Below, one piece after another: positions 9,224-18,951 of a stretch of 64,000 bases of DNA; the stretch's first letter is position 1; each line of letters opens with the position of its first letter. Location of the stretch: NCBI RefSeq assembly GCF_002105285.1, contig NZ_MUHR01000004.1, positions 1 to 64,000 on the forward strand. The letters run 5' to 3'. Made by a program: the position numbers and the translations under genes. This stretch comes from Planktotalea arctica. GTDB taxonomy: Bacteria > Pseudomonadota > Alphaproteobacteria > Rhodobacterales > Rhodobacteraceae. The notes under the pieces are model-generated. The model was given only the letters and a program-made list of their open reading frames with translations, had not been told where the DNA came from and searched no databases.

Positions 9224-9925
9224 TTAGCTTGGCAATGATGTTTTGTCGCCTTTGGCGCGCGCCTCATCCGGGATTGCGCCAGTGACAAGGTAGACAACCT
9301 GCTCTGCGATCGACGTCACATGGTCGCCCATGCGTTCAATGTTCTTGGCGATGAAATGCAGGTGCATACAAGCGGTGATGTTGCTGGGGTCTTCCATCAT
9401 AAAGGTCAGGAACTCGCGGAACAGCGCGTTATACATCTGGTCGACTTGAATATCGCGGTCGATCACGTCCTGCGCCAGTTCGGCGTCCCGTGCGACATAG
9501 GCGTCCAGCGCGTCTTTCAGCATCCCCTCGACCTCTTTGGCCATGCGGCGCAAGGCCCCCGCACTGCCATTCACGGGCTCCATTTGCGACAGCACGCCTG
9601 TGCGCTTGGCAAGGTTTTTGGCGTAATCCCCGATGCGCTCCAGGTTGGCACTCACTTTGATGACAGAAAGCACGACGCGCAGGTCAATCGCCGTGGGCGC
9701 ACGTAAGGCGATTACACGCGCGGCCTCTTCGTTGATAAGTTCTTCTAAGGCGTCGATGGCTTTATCGGACTTGCGCACTGCTTCTGCACGCTCTTCGTCT
9801 CGCGTCTCAAGACTGATTGCAGCCTCAAGGATGGCATTCTCTACCAGCCCGCCCATTTTCATAATCTGTGCCTGGATCGCTTCAAGATCACGGTCGAAGG
9901 CTGATGCGATATGTTTATCGTGCAT
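9224..9925 (-). CDS. phoU: Phosphate signalling complex protein PhoU
   Basis: All-helical protein with two PhoU three-helix repeats, about 233 residues from ATG 9925 (MHDKHIASAFDRDL; AAGGAG upstream). The repeat motifs LERIGDYAKNLAKR and IERMGDHVTSIAEQV carry the metal-binding E/DxxxD pattern. It relays the state of the Pst transporter to PhoR and damps signalling when phosphate is plentiful. It lies between pstB and phoB with very short gaps. Confidence 0.95.
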   Translation of the reverse strand: MHDKHIASAFDRDLEAIQAQIMKMGGLVENAILEAAISLETRDEERAEAVRKSDKAIDALEELINEEAARVIALRAPTAIDLRVVLSVIKVSANLERIGDYAKNLAKRTGVLSQMEPVNGSAGALRRMAKEVEGMLKDALDAYVARDAELAQDVIDRDIQVDQMYNALFREFLTFMMEDPSNITACMHLHFIAKNIERMGDHVTSIAEQVVYLVTGAIPDEARAKGDKTSLPS

Positions 9926-9935
9926 TTTTAACTCC

Positions 9936-10733
9936 TTAGCCGATACGGCCAGTGATGTAGCTTTCGGTGCGTGGGTCGACTGGATTGGTAAAGATGGTGG
10001 TCGTCTCACCATACTCAACAAGGTGGCCGAGGTGGAAAAAGGCCGTTTTTTGGCTGACTCGTGCTGCTTGCTGCATTGAGTGTGTGACGATCACGACCGA
10101 GTAGCTCTTGCGCAGTTCGTCAATAAGCTCCTCGACTTGGGCCGTGGCGATAGGGTCAAGGGCGGAACATGGCTCATCCATCAACAGCACTTCGGGCTCT
10201 GTTGCGATAGCACGCGCAATGCAAAGACGCTGTTGCTGGCCACCGGAAAGGCCCGTGCCTGGTGCATGCAGGCGGTCCTTGACCTCATCCCAGATCGCAC
10301 CGCGGCGCAGGGCGTTTTCGACAATGTTATCCAGATCTGCCTTGTTCTTGGCCAAACCGTGGATTTTGGGGCCGTAAGCTACGTTATCGTAGATGGATTT
10401 CGGAAACGGGTTCGGCTTTTGGAACACCATACCGACCTTTGCGCGCAACTGCACAGGATCGACTTTGGCATCATAAATGTCTTCGCCATCAATCATGATG
10501 TCACCCGTCACACGGCAGACATCGATCGTGTCGTTCATCCGGTTGATGCAGCGCAAAAAGGTCGACTTGCCGCACCCCGAAGGGCCGATGAAAGCTGTCA
10601 CAGTCTTATCTTCAATTTCGACGCTCACGTCTTTTATAGCATGGTTGTCGCCATAATAGACCTGCACGTCTTTGGCTGCGATCTTAACCTCGTTGGTGTC
10701 CACTTTTCTCTCCGCAATTCTCATGTCATTCAT
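9936..10733 (-). CDS. pstB: Phosphate ABC transporter ATPase PstB
   Basis: ATPase of the high-affinity phosphate importer, about 265 residues. Walker [10 protein letters not shown], the PstB hallmark [22 protein letters not shown], signature LSGGQQQR and Walker [13 protein letters not shown] are present. It ends YITGRIG, as is typical. ATG 10733 (AGGGAG about eight bases upstream) is preferred over the GTG at 10751 that would overlap pstA. Confidence 0.96.
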   Translation of the reverse strand: MNDMRIAERKVDTNEVKIAAKDVQVYYGDNHAIKDVSVEIEDKTVTAFIGPSGCGKSTFLRCINRMNDTIDVCRVTGDIMIDGEDIYDAKVDPVQLRAKVGMVFQKPNPFPKSIYDNVAYGPKIHGLAKNKADLDNIVENALRRGAIWDEVKDRLHAPGTGLSGGQQQRLCIARAIATEPEVLLMDEPCSALDPIATAQVEELIDELRKSYSVVIVTHSMQQAARVSQKTAFFHLGHLVEYGETTTIFTNPVDPRTESYITGRIG

Positions 10734-10744
10734 TGTACCGCTCC

Positions 10745-12076
10745 CTACCACCGACGCTCAAAACGGCGCCGCAAGAGCACGGCAATGGCGTTCATCGTGA
10801 TCAGGAAGAGCAGCAGAATGATAATGCCGCCCCATGCTTTTTCGTAGAATCCGGGGTCCGCGCGGCTGGCCCAAGTGTAGATCTGCGCGGGCATGGCCGA
10901 GTTGGCGTCGGTAAAGCCGCCGACGAAAGTCTCGGGATATTCGCGCGCGACAAACCCAACCATTCCAATCAGCAGCAAAGGCGCTGTTTCGCCCAAGGCT
11001 TGGGCCAATCCGATGATCGTGCCCGTCAGGATGCCCGGCATCGCGAGCGGTAGCACATGATGAAATACCGACTGCATTTTCGAGGCCCCAACACCCAGCG
11101 CCGCATCGCGAATGGACGGCGGCACAGCGGCCAGTGAGGCGCGTGTCGAGATGATGATCGTAGGCAGCGTCATCAGCGTCAGGACCAGACCACCAACCAG
11201 CGGCGCCGACTGTGGAAAGCCCGCGAACTGGATGAACACAGCCAGGCCAAGGATACCAAACACAATGGAAGGCACGGCCGCAAGGTTGGAGATGTTCACC
11301 TCGATCAGATCCGTCCAGCGGTTCTTGGGGGCGAATTCCTCAAGGTAGATGGAGGCAGCCACCCCGATGGGCAGCGACAGAAACAGCACGACAAGCATCA
11401 TAAAGAACGAGCCGATCACAGACGCGCCCAAGCCCGCCCCACCGGGGTTGTCCACGCCGGAATCCGTGCCCGTGATGAAGTTCCAGTTGAACGCGCCTTT
11501 GACAATGCCCGCGTCTTGAAGCGCATCCACCAGATCAAGGTCAGTTGCCATCAGGAACCGACTGTCCACAAGCGTATCGCGGGTTATCCGGCCATTGAGA
11601 TAGCCATCGACACGCGACGACGCGGCCAATTCAAACGATACTGGTGTGCCGATGCGATCGGGGTTTTCAAGAAAGAAGCTGCGGATCGTGCCGCCGGGCT
11701 TTCCGACAATCCGCTCAATCGCCTTATTATCAAAGTCGACGTCCAACCCACTGGCATTAAGCTGCCCTGAAAGCGCGTTTACGAATATCTTTTGATATTC
11801 GCCGGTCTTGAGCATCTTGGATTCCGCGGTGTCGAATTGTTCCTGCGTCAGCGTAAATTCGATTTCCACAACGGTCTGGGTAAAAGCGGGAAGACCCGAG
11901 CGCAGAATAGACGTGAACAGGAACACCAAAAACAGCAGACCCACAGCGATGGCGGCCATACCGTACATGCGAAAACGGGTTTCGGCGGCGTTGCGTTTGC
12001 GTGTACGCGCGTCCTGCACCAAAAGGCTGGATTTTTCGGGCGCGGCTGCGGCGGGTGTCATACTTGTGTCAGTCAT
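10745..12076 (-). CDS. pstA: Phosphate ABC transporter permease PstA, long form
   Basis: Inner-membrane permease, 443 residues. The last 280 or so residues are the standard PstA permease, with the EAA-type loop [21 protein letters not shown]. The first 160 residues hold one membrane segment ([19 protein letters not shown]) and a periplasmic stretch, the extra N-terminal domain (DUF3333 type) common in alphaproteobacterial PstA. It overlaps pstC by one base. Confidence 0.94.
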   Translation of the reverse strand: MTDTSMTPAAAAPEKSSLLVQDARTRKRNAAETRFRMYGMAAIAVGLLFLVFLFTSILRSGLPAFTQTVVEIEFTLTQEQFDTAESKMLKTGEYQKIFVNALSGQLNASGLDVDFDNKAIERIVGKPGGTIRSFFLENPDRIGTPVSFELAASSRVDGYLNGRITRDTLVDSRFLMATDLDLVDALQDAGIVKGAFNWNFITGTDSGVDNPGGAGLGASVIGSFFMMLVVLFLSLPIGVAASIYLEEFAPKNRWTDLIEVNISNLAAVPSIVFGILGLAVFIQFAGFPQSAPLVGGLVLTLMTLPTIIISTRASLAAVPPSIRDAALGVGASKMQSVFHHVLPLAMPGILTGTIIGLAQALGETAPLLLIGMVGFVAREYPETFVGGFTDANSAMPAQIYTWASRADPGFYEKAWGGIIILLLFLITMNAIAVLLRRRFERRW

Positions 12077-13587
12077 TAGTCATACTGCTCCCGATATTTG
12101 CGCACGATGTAGAGGGCAAAAACATTCAGCCCGAGCGTTAGAACAAAGAGGGTCATGCCGAGGGCAAATGCCACAAGCGCCTCCGGCGAGGCGAAATCGG
12201 CATCACCGGTCAACTGGCTCACGATCTTGGCAGTGATGGTGGTCATTGCCTCAAACGGGTTGAGCGACAGGCGCGCCGCGGCCCCTGCCCCCAGCACCAC
12301 AATCATCGTCTCGCCAATGGCCCGCGAAGCGGCCAGCAGGATCGCACCGACGATACCAGGCAACGCGGCAGGCAGGATCACCTGACGGATGGTCTCAGAC
12401 TTGGTGGCACCAAGCCCATAAGACCCGTCCCGCATCGCTTGCGGTACGGCATTAATGATGTCGTCTGACAGCGAGGAGACAAAGGGAATAAGCATGATGC
12501 CCATCACGAGGCCAGCCGTCATCACGGCAGTGCCGCCCTGCATCCAGCCAAGCGTATCTTTGCCAAACATGCTCACCAGCATTGGGCCAACAGTTAGCAG
12601 CGCAAACAGCCCGTAGACGATGGTCGGAATCCCAGCGAGGATTTCGATCAACGGCTTGGCGACACTGCGCACTTTTGGCCCGGCATATTCCGACAGGTAG
12701 ATCGCGGAAAAGAGGCCGACGGGCACAGCGACCAGAAGTGCGATGAATGAAATATAGAAGGTGCCCCAAAGCAGCGGCAGCACGCCAAGGTCTGAGGAAC
12801 CACCGCGCCCCGAAAAACTGGGTGCCCAATTCGTCCCGAAAAAGAAATCAGCCGCGGGGTACAGCTTGAAAAACTCGATGGTGTTGAAGAGCAGAGCAAA
12901 CAAGATCCCGATTGTGGTCAGGATCGCGACAGACGCTGCTGCAATCAACAGCGCAAGGATGCCCCGCTCGACAGTGTTGCGGGCGCGGAAATCAGCATGG
13001 GATCGCGAATAGGCATAAGCGGCCCCACCCAGTGCGATGAGCAGGACAACCACTGTCATAAGCTTGGAACTGGTTGCATTAAGCGTGCGGTAAAGCTGCG
13101 CGCCCTTCAGCACATCCGCGCTGACAGCGGAGCCAAGGGCCACACCAACTTCTCCCAAGCGCTCACGCACATCAGACGTATCAGTGCTGAGGGATGCCGC
13201 CTCATCGCGGCTCATCGCGCCTTGCTGCACCGCCACATCAAGGCCATCTGCCACGCGGCGCACGTCACTCATCACAAGGCCGATGGAGCTTCCTTCCGAC
13301 ACCACCGCACCAGGCAGCGTCGCGAGCACGCGGGAGTTCACGAAAAACGGCTGCGCCAACATCCAGATGATGAGCACGGCCGCAGCGGGCACGATGGCCC
13401 ACATGGCCACGTTTGCGCCGTAGTATACAGGTAGAGAATGCAGATCACGACGGTCACCACCAGCACTTTTCAGCGCGCGACCACGGCCCAGAACAAATCC
13501 GATCGCGGCAATGGCAAGAAGGATCAATACGAGCCAGGTAAACGGCATTTCGGCTCCAATCGTCGAGATAGTCAAAGTGTTAAACAC
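12076..13587 (-). CDS. pstC: Phosphate ABC transporter permease PstC, long form
   Basis: Partner permease, 503 residues. The C-terminal half is canonical PstC, with FGTNWAPSF, a run of membrane helices and the coupling loop GLGATKSETIRQVILPAALPG. The N-terminal 200 residues carry extra membrane segments flanking a periplasmic helical region, as in other long alphaproteobacterial PstC. Start codon follows pstS by a gap containing a strong hairpin. Confidence 0.94.
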   Translation of the reverse strand: MFNTLTISTIGAEMPFTWLVLILLAIAAIGFVLGRGRALKSAGGDRRDLHSLPVYYGANVAMWAIVPAAAVLIIWMLAQPFFVNSRVLATLPGAVVSEGSSIGLVMSDVRRVADGLDVAVQQGAMSRDEAASLSTDTSDVRERLGEVGVALGSAVSADVLKGAQLYRTLNATSSKLMTVVVLLIALGGAAYAYSRSHADFRARNTVERGILALLIAAASVAILTTIGILFALLFNTIEFFKLYPAADFFFGTNWAPSFSGRGGSSDLGVLPLLWGTFYISFIALLVAVPVGLFSAIYLSEYAGPKVRSVAKPLIEILAGIPTIVYGLFALLTVGPMLVSMFGKDTLGWMQGGTAVMTAGLVMGIMLIPFVSSLSDDIINAVPQAMRDGSYGLGATKSETIRQVILPAALPGIVGAILLAASRAIGETMIVVLGAGAAARLSLNPFEAMTTITAKIVSQLTGDADFASPEALVAFALGMTLFVLTLGLNVFALYIVRKYREQYD

Positions 13588-13617
13588 CCCGATAAAGGGG
13601 CGTCAGATTTGCAAGGT

Positions 13618-13642
13618 GGAGGTGGCGCACCGCGCCACCTCC
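13618..13642 (-). promoter_or_regulatory. Hairpin between pstS and pstC
   Basis: A perfect 11-bp inverted repeat (13618-13628 with 13632-13642, 3-base loop) lies just after pstS on the transcribed strand. It lacks a T-run, so it is more likely an mRNA 3'-end stabiliser that raises PstS relative to the permeases than a full terminator. Confidence 0.7.
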
Positions 13643-13655
13643 AATATTATCAGGC

Positions 13656-14696
13656 TCAGCTACCGCCGCCCATCGTTGTTTCTTCTGCAATGGTTGTCTG
13701 AGTGGCAGACAGTTCAGGGTCTGCAACCAGACCGTATGCGGAGAGGGGGCCGTCAGGTCCGGCAATCTCGTCTGCGACGAAGAAGGACGCGAACTCTTTG
13801 AGGCCCGGGATCACGCCTATATGCGCTTTTTTGATGTAGAAGAAAAGCGGGCGCGATACAGGATATTCACCAGTCGAAATGGTCTCGGTGGAAGGTGCTA
13901 CACCGCCCATTGTCGCCACTTTCAGCTTGTCCTGGTTGTTCTCGTAGAATGCCAGACCAAAGATGCCGATACCGTTCGGGTTGGCGTCGATGCGGGCCAG
14001 TGTTTCTGTGTAGTCGCCGTCGATGTCTACGGACGCTCCGTCCTGACGCACGTCGATGCAAGCATCTTCCGCGTCATCTTCGGACACGCCTGCTTCCATC
14101 ATAGCGGCCATTGCGCCGGTGTCTTCACAGCCCTGCAACAGAACTTTGTCCTCGAAAACTTCACGTGTGCCGTGTTTGGTGCCGGGAATGAAGGCAACGA
14201 TGTCAGACGCTGGGAGGTCGGTGTTAAAGTCGGCCCACTGGCTGTGCGGGTTGTCAACAATCGCGCCGTCCACAAGAACCTTGGAGCCCAGAGCGTTGAA
14301 GATATCTGCAGGCTGGAAGGCAGTGTAGGCAGGTCCATTGATCTGGCTGGCGAAGACGATGCCATCATAGCCGATGCGTACTTCGATGATGTCTGTCACA
14401 CCTGCTTCGGCACAGGCCTTGATCTCTTTTTCGCGGATGGCGCGTGATGCGTTCGCAATGTCGATGGTGTTTTCGCCGACACCTTCGCAGAACCGCTTGA
14501 GACCCGAGCTTGAGCCGCCAGATTCGACAACAGGTGTCGGGAAATCAAAGTTTTCGCCAAAGGCTTCGGCTACGATGGATGCGTAAGGCAGCACGGTGGA
14601 CGATCCGGCGATCTGTACCTGATCCCGTGCAGCGGCAGTTGTTGCTGCCATCGCGGAAAGTGCGAGCGCGGATGTTGCGAGTTTCATCAAAGACAT
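13656..14696 (-). CDS. pstS: Phosphate-binding periplasmic protein PstS
   Basis: Periplasmic phosphate receptor, 346 residues from ATG 14696 (GGGAG upstream). Signal peptide MSLMKLATSALALSAMAATTAAA, cleaved before RDQVQIAGSST. Phosphate ligands are in IAGSSTVLPY, ESGGSSSGLKRF and PGTKHGTREVFE. First gene of the pst operon proper, with a tandem Pho box 72 bases before the start. Confidence 0.95.
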   Translation of the reverse strand: MSLMKLATSALALSAMAATTAAARDQVQIAGSSTVLPYASIVAEAFGENFDFPTPVVESGGSSSGLKRFCEGVGENTIDIANASRAIREKEIKACAEAGVTDIIEVRIGYDGIVFASQINGPAYTAFQPADIFNALGSKVLVDGAIVDNPHSQWADFNTDLPASDIVAFIPGTKHGTREVFEDKVLLQGCEDTGAMAAMMEAGVSEDDAEDACIDVRQDGASVDIDGDYTETLARIDANPNGIGIFGLAFYENNQDKLKVATMGGVAPSTETISTGEYPVSRPLFFYIKKAHIGVIPGLKEFASFFVADEIAGPDGPLSAYGLVADPELSATQTTIAEETTMGGGS

Positions 14697-14767
14697 GGGT
14701 GTCTCCCGTTTGTACATTTAAAAGCGATCCCCCCATGGGAATCTCCCGTTCCATTTACGCAGGTTAC

Positions 14768-14807
14768 GTAACAGCTTTGTGACATTCGCATTACATGTTT
14801 ATGACAA
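14768..14807 (-). promoter_or_regulatory. Tandem Pho box upstream of pstS
   Basis: On the minus strand two 18-base PhoB sites, TTGTCATAAACATGTAAT (14807-14790) and ATGTCACAAAGCTGTTAC (14785-14768), sit with a 22-base period. Both follow the seven-four-seven pattern of the Pho consensus. Their distance to the pstS start (about 70 bases) suits an activated promoter. Confidence 0.85.
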
Positions 14808-14830
14808 CCGCCGAAATACTCTTTTATGGC

Positions 14831-15889
14831 TCATGGGCCTTCGTGGATAGGCAGAATAACCGTAAAGGTGGTGCCTTTGCCTAACTCACTTTCAACGCGC
14901 AGACGGCCGCGGTGACGGTTGATGATATGCTTGACGATCGCAAGCCCAAGGCCCGTACCGCCAAGCGCGCGACTGCGGTGGTCATCGGCGCGGTAGAAAC
15001 GCTCGGTCAGGCGTGGCAAGTGGATAGGGTCAATGCCAGCACCATAATCGATGATCTGAACACGCACGCCCGGCGCACGTAGAACCGGTTCGCGCGCGCT
15101 CTCAGCCATACGCACCGTCACCCGCCCCCCTGACCCACCATATTTAATCGCATTCATAATTATGTTGGTGAAGACCTGTTTAAGCTGATCCCCATCCGCA
15201 ATCATCGATACAGGGTTCTCGGGGAATTCGGTTTCAAAAATCACATCCGCCTCGCGCGCCAGATGCTGTAAGGTGTGGAGAGTCGAATTCAGGATGTCAT
15301 TCAACACGACGCTTTGCGTGGGCCGTACCCGCTCGTCCCCCTCAACCCTGTTGAGCGACATCAGATCACCCACAAGACGGTTCATCCGATCCGCCTCGTT
15401 TTGCATGATATCAAGGAACCGTGCGCTCGCCTGAGCATCATTGCGCGCAGGCCCGCGCAGGGTTTCGATAAAACCCATCAACGCCGTCAAAGGCGTGCGC
15501 AATTCATGGCTGACATTGGCGACGAAATCGCGGCGCATCTGGCCGGCTTGCTCGGTGTCAGTGATATCTTCAAAGGAGACGAGCACGACGCCTGCCTTGC
15601 CTTGGCCCAAACCTTGCACCGCGCGGCAGCTCACCCGAAATGTCGTGTCCTGCGCCCCATCATTGCTCAGGTAATGTGTCGTGCGCGCCATGCCGTCTGT
15701 CAGTGTCGTTTCGATTGCGTCAAGCAGCGCAGGCTGACGCAGCATAGTCACATAGTTCTGCCCAATAGCCTGTTGGTTGATCAATGTAAGCGCCTCGGTG
15801 TTGGCAGCGATAATGCGTTCCCTGCGATCGATGGCAAGGCTCGGCAGAGGAAACCCAGCCAGAAGAGCATTAAGAATCTCATCATTCAT
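14831..15889 (-). CDS. phoR: Phosphate regulon sensor histidine kinase PhoR
   Basis: Sensor kinase, 352 residues from ATG 15889. A PAS-like domain (about 10-110, LPSLAIDRRERIIAANTEAL) is followed by HisKA with the phospho-acceptor His in FVANVSHELRTPLTALMGFIE, then the ATPase domain with N-box NIIMNAIKYGG, DYGAGID and GGTGLGLAIVKHI. No membrane segment is visible in this start version, unlike classical PhoR; input may come through PhoU and Pst. It precedes pstS on the same strand, with the Pho boxes in the gap. An ATG at 15901 is a possible alternative start. Confidence 0.92.
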   Translation of the reverse strand: MNDEILNALLAGFPLPSLAIDRRERIIAANTEALTLINQQAIGQNYVTMLRQPALLDAIETTLTDGMARTTHYLSNDGAQDTTFRVSCRAVQGLGQGKAGVVLVSFEDITDTEQAGQMRRDFVANVSHELRTPLTALMGFIETLRGPARNDAQASARFLDIMQNEADRMNRLVGDLMSLNRVEGDERVRPTQSVVLNDILNSTLHTLQHLAREADVIFETEFPENPVSMIADGDQLKQVFTNIIMNAIKYGGSGGRVTVRMAESAREPVLRAPGVRVQIIDYGAGIDPIHLPRLTERFYRADDHRSRALGGTGLGLAIVKHIINRHRGRLRVESELGKGTTFTVILPIHEGP

Positions 15890-16093
15890 CTTGGACCTCA
15901 TCAATTCGGTGGCTACCTGAATGGCGCTTGCGCACACATCTCTTAAGACATGCATAACCCTCAGTCCAACCAAGACATGAAAAAGCTGTAGATCAGAAAA
16001 CTTTCCACCCGTCTTCGGATAAAAATTGACCTGACTTCAAATTTTACAAACGCACTGAGCACGCATCATTAACGATGAAAATTCCAAGTCGCA

Positions 16094-16133
16094 GCGTCAC
16101 AGCATATTTGTGCAATTGTCACGTAACTGAAAC
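16094..16133 (+). promoter_or_regulatory. Tandem Pho box upstream of phnC
   Basis: Two PhoB-like sites on the plus strand, GCGTCACAGCATATTTGT (16094-16111) and TTGTCACGTAACTGAAAC (16116-16133), with an exact 22-base period, about 60 bases before phnC. They lie in the gap shared with the divergent phoR, so phoR itself could also respond. Confidence 0.75.
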
Positions 16134-16192
16134 AGAAGCGTCGCAAGTCTGTGATGTTCACCGCGTATCCCTCGGGCAAACTCGGGGGCGAT

Positions 16193-17008
16193 ATGCTAAG
16201 AATCGACACATTGACGAAACGCTTTGGAGATAAAACAGCCGTGGATGCGGCTAATATCTCTGTAAACGAACCATCCATGATCGGAATTATCGGGCGATCA
16301 GGCGCAGGAAAATCCACTCTGTTGCGAATGGTCAATCGCCTGAGTGATGCAACGTCTGGTACGATCACGTATCAAGGCGAGGACATCACCGCGTTGCGGG
16401 GTGCCGCGCGGCGAAACTGGCAATCGCGCTGTGCGATGATCTTTCAGCAGTTCAACCTTGTACCCCGCATGGACGTGGTATCGAATGTACTGCACGGCAC
16501 GCTGAACAAACGCTCGACCGTTGCGACGCTGTTCAATCTTTATCCACAGGCAGACATCCATAAAGCAATCGAAATCCTTGACCGTCTTGGTATCGCTGAA
16601 CAGGCACCCAAGCGCGCCGAGGCTCTTTCAGGCGGCCAGCAACAGCGCGTAGCAATCGCACGGGCCCTGATGCAAGATCCCAAAATTATCCTCGCCGACG
16701 AGCCGATTGCCTCTCTTGACCCGATGAATGCGCAGGTGGTGATGCAATCACTTCGCGCCATTCACGAAGAAGACGGGCGCATGGTAATCGCCAATTTGCA
16801 CACGCTGGATACGGCGCGCCGCTATTGCGACCGTGTTATCGGCATGCGGGATGGCAGGATCGTATTTGATGGCACCCCTGCGCAACTCACCACTGGCGTT
16901 GCCCGCGACATCTATGGCGCAGGCGCGGATTTTTCCGAATCTGCCACCTCTACCGAAATCGAAACACTGGACAGACCAGAGATCCGCGAAGCGGAAGCCT
17001 ACGTCTGA
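16193..17008 (+). CDS. phnC: Phosphonate ABC transporter ATPase PhnC
   Basis: ATPase of the phosphonate importer, 271 residues. Walker [10 protein letters not shown], phosphonate-type [19 protein letters not shown], signature LSGGQQQR and Walker [14 protein letters not shown] are present. ATG 16193 has GGGGG four bases upstream; an upstream GTG (16151) would add 14 unlikely residues. First gene of phnCDE1E2 plus two accessory enzymes. Confidence 0.95.
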   Translation: MLRIDTLTKRFGDKTAVDAANISVNEPSMIGIIGRSGAGKSTLLRMVNRLSDATSGTITYQGEDITALRGAARRNWQSRCAMIFQQFNLVPRMDVVSNVLHGTLNKRSTVATLFNLYPQADIHKAIEILDRLGIAEQAPKRAEALSGGQQQRVAIARALMQDPKIILADEPIASLDPMNAQVVMQSLRAIHEEDGRMVIANLHTLDTARRYCDRVIGMRDGRIVFDGTPAQLTTGVARDIYGAGADFSESATSTEIETLDRPEIREAEAYV

Positions 17009-17080
17009 GCCAGTTTCCACCCTCACCTAAGCTGCCCTCAAAGCCCAAAGGCAATCGGGCAATCAACCACGGAGAAGACC

Positions 17081-17992
17081 ATGAAAAAGACACTTGCACT
17101 TGCACTGGCCGCCACTACAGCCCTCGGCACGGGTGCTTTCGCACAAGAAATCACCGAATTCCGCATCGGCATCCTTGGCGGTGAAAACGCCCAAGATCGC
17201 ATGAACAGCTATCAGTGCCTTGCTGATTACACGACAGAGGCGCTCGGCGTCGAGACAAAGCTGTTTGCACCTGCGGACTATAACGGTGTGATCCAAGGCC
17301 TGCTGGGCGGTAACATCGACATGGCATGGCTCGGTGCCTCCGCCTATGCCGCGACATTCCTGCAAGACGCGGACGCCGTTGAGCCTGTGCTGATCAAAGT
17401 GAACGTAGACGGCTCCGTCGGCTACCACTCCATCGGTTTTGCCCGCAAGGACAGCGGCGTGACATCACTGGATGACATGGAAGGCAAGGTATTCGGCTTT
17501 GGTGATCCAAACTCCACCTCCGGCTACCTGATCCCCTCCATCGAGATCCCGCAGTACAAAGACGGCGTAACCATGGAGAGCGGCGAGTACTTTGGCGAAG
17601 TAAAATTCACTGGTGGTCATGAGCAGACCATCGTTGCGGTAAACAACGGTGACATCGACGGCGGCGTGACATGGGCCGACGGTCAGGGCAACTGGGAAGA
17701 CGGCTACAACTCCGGCGCGCTGCGCAAGGCGGTTGATGCGGGCCTTGTTGATATGAACGACATGGTCCAGATCTGGAAGTCCAAGGTGATCCCCGAGGGT
17801 CCCGTTGTTTTGCGCAAAGCTCTGCCAGCGGATGTGCGGACAAAGATGACTGCACTTGTAGATGGTCTTTATGAGGCTGATCCGGAATGCGCCTACGGCG
17901 TGGCTTCAGGTGACACACTCGGCTTTCAACCGGTTACGCATGACACCTACATTTCCATCGTCGAGGCCCGCAAAGCGAAAATCGGCGGCTAA
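17081..17992 (+). CDS. phnD: Phosphonate-binding periplasmic protein PhnD
   Basis: Periplasmic receptor, 303 residues, signal peptide ending GTGAFAQ (about residue 22). Typical PhnD features are FRIGILGGENAQDRM, a conserved WLGASAYAATFL and the ligand-binding stretch FGDPNSTSGYLIPS. It delivers phosphonates to PhnE1/E2 and lies 72 bases after phnC. Confidence 0.95.
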   Translation: MKKTLALALAATTALGTGAFAQEITEFRIGILGGENAQDRMNSYQCLADYTTEALGVETKLFAPADYNGVIQGLLGGNIDMAWLGASAYAATFLQDADAVEPVLIKVNVDGSVGYHSIGFARKDSGVTSLDDMEGKVFGFGDPNSTSGYLIPSIEIPQYKDGVTMESGEYFGEVKFTGGHEQTIVAVNNGDIDGGVTWADGQGNWEDGYNSGALRKAVDAGLVDMNDMVQIWKSKVIPEGPVVLRKALPADVRTKMTALVDGLYEADPECAYGVASGDTLGFQPVTHDTYISIVEARKAKIGG

Positions 17993-18010
17993 GTAATTTT
18001 TATGACGCAT

Positions 18011-18034
18011 CCGGTAGCCCTTTAGGGCTGCCGG
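18011..18034 (+). promoter_or_regulatory. Hairpin between phnD and phnE1
   Basis: A 10-bp stem (18011-18020 with 18025-18034, one T-G pair) with a four-base loop follows phnD. Only a weak T-rich tail follows, so stabilisation of the phnD message or partial termination is more likely than full stop. Confidence 0.7.
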
Positions 18035-18056
18035 TATTTCTTTGCCTGGGGACAAC

Positions 18057-18932
18057 ATGGTAGATATTTCACTCAGCGGCGCACCACAGTCTGTGCAGAC
18101 GATACAGTCCAGCTATATGGCGCAGGTGCAGCGGCGCAGGCTCTATAGCGGTCTCACACTTTTGATATTTGTGATCCTGATGGTTTCGGGGTTCAACATC
18201 GCCGATGACCGCAATGCCGGTGGCTTTTGGAACGGGCTGCATCAAGTGGGAGACTACCCCGCAGATGTTCTGTCCGAAGCGTGGAAAAAACGCGCCGACC
18301 TTCCTGCACTCATGGTGAAGTATTTTCCCGCTTTGATCGAGACGATCAATATTGCGGCTGTTTCCACACTGATTGGTGCCATCGGCGGGCTGTTCCTGTC
18401 CCTGCTGGGAACACGAGGTCTGGCCAAATGGCCCCGTTTGATCCCGCTCTTTCGCCGTATCTCCGACATCATGCGCGCAGTGCCCGAAATCGTGATCGCG
18501 CTGGTGCTGATATTTGTGCTGGGCGGTGGGCCTGTGCCTGCGATGATCGCTATTGCCATCCATACTGCGGGTGCGCTGGCCAAGATGTTTTCCGAAGTCT
18601 CCGAGAATACTGACTTGAAAGCCGTCGAGGGATTGTCCTCCACGGGTGCCACATGGCTCCAGCGGATGCTGCTGGGCGTGTTGCCACAGGTCGCTCCAAA
18701 TTACGTGAGCTACACGCTCCTGCGCTTTGAGATCAACATCCGCGCCTCCGCCATTCTGGGTTTTGTGGGCGCAGGCGGTCTTGGCTACGAGCTGCGCAAT
18801 GCCATGGCATGGGGGCCGGGCCGTTTTGACGAGGCGGCGGCGATTTTCATCCTGCTGTTCGGTACGATTGTCTTCTTTGATCAGGTTTCCAGCCGCTACC
18901 GCAACAAACTGACCGATGGTCAGACACATTAA
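18057..18932 (+). CDS. phnE: Phosphonate ABC transporter permease PhnE (first copy)
   Basis: Inner-membrane permease, 291 residues from ATG 18057 (GGGGA upstream; the TTG at 18042 is less likely). It shows about six hydrophobic segments and the coupling loop EGLSSTGATWLQRMLLGVLPQ. It forms a heterodimer channel with the next gene. Confidence 0.93.
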   Translation: MVDISLSGAPQSVQTIQSSYMAQVQRRRLYSGLTLLIFVILMVSGFNIADDRNAGGFWNGLHQVGDYPADVLSEAWKKRADLPALMVKYFPALIETINIAAVSTLIGAIGGLFLSLLGTRGLAKWPRLIPLFRRISDIMRAVPEIVIALVLIFVLGGGPVPAMIAIAIHTAGALAKMFSEVSENTDLKAVEGLSSTGATWLQRMLLGVLPQVAPNYVSYTLLRFEINIRASAILGFVGAGGLGYELRNAMAWGPGRFDEAAAIFILLFGTIVFFDQVSSRYRNKLTDGQTH

Positions 18933-18951
18933 GCTTTGAAGGACCAAGCCC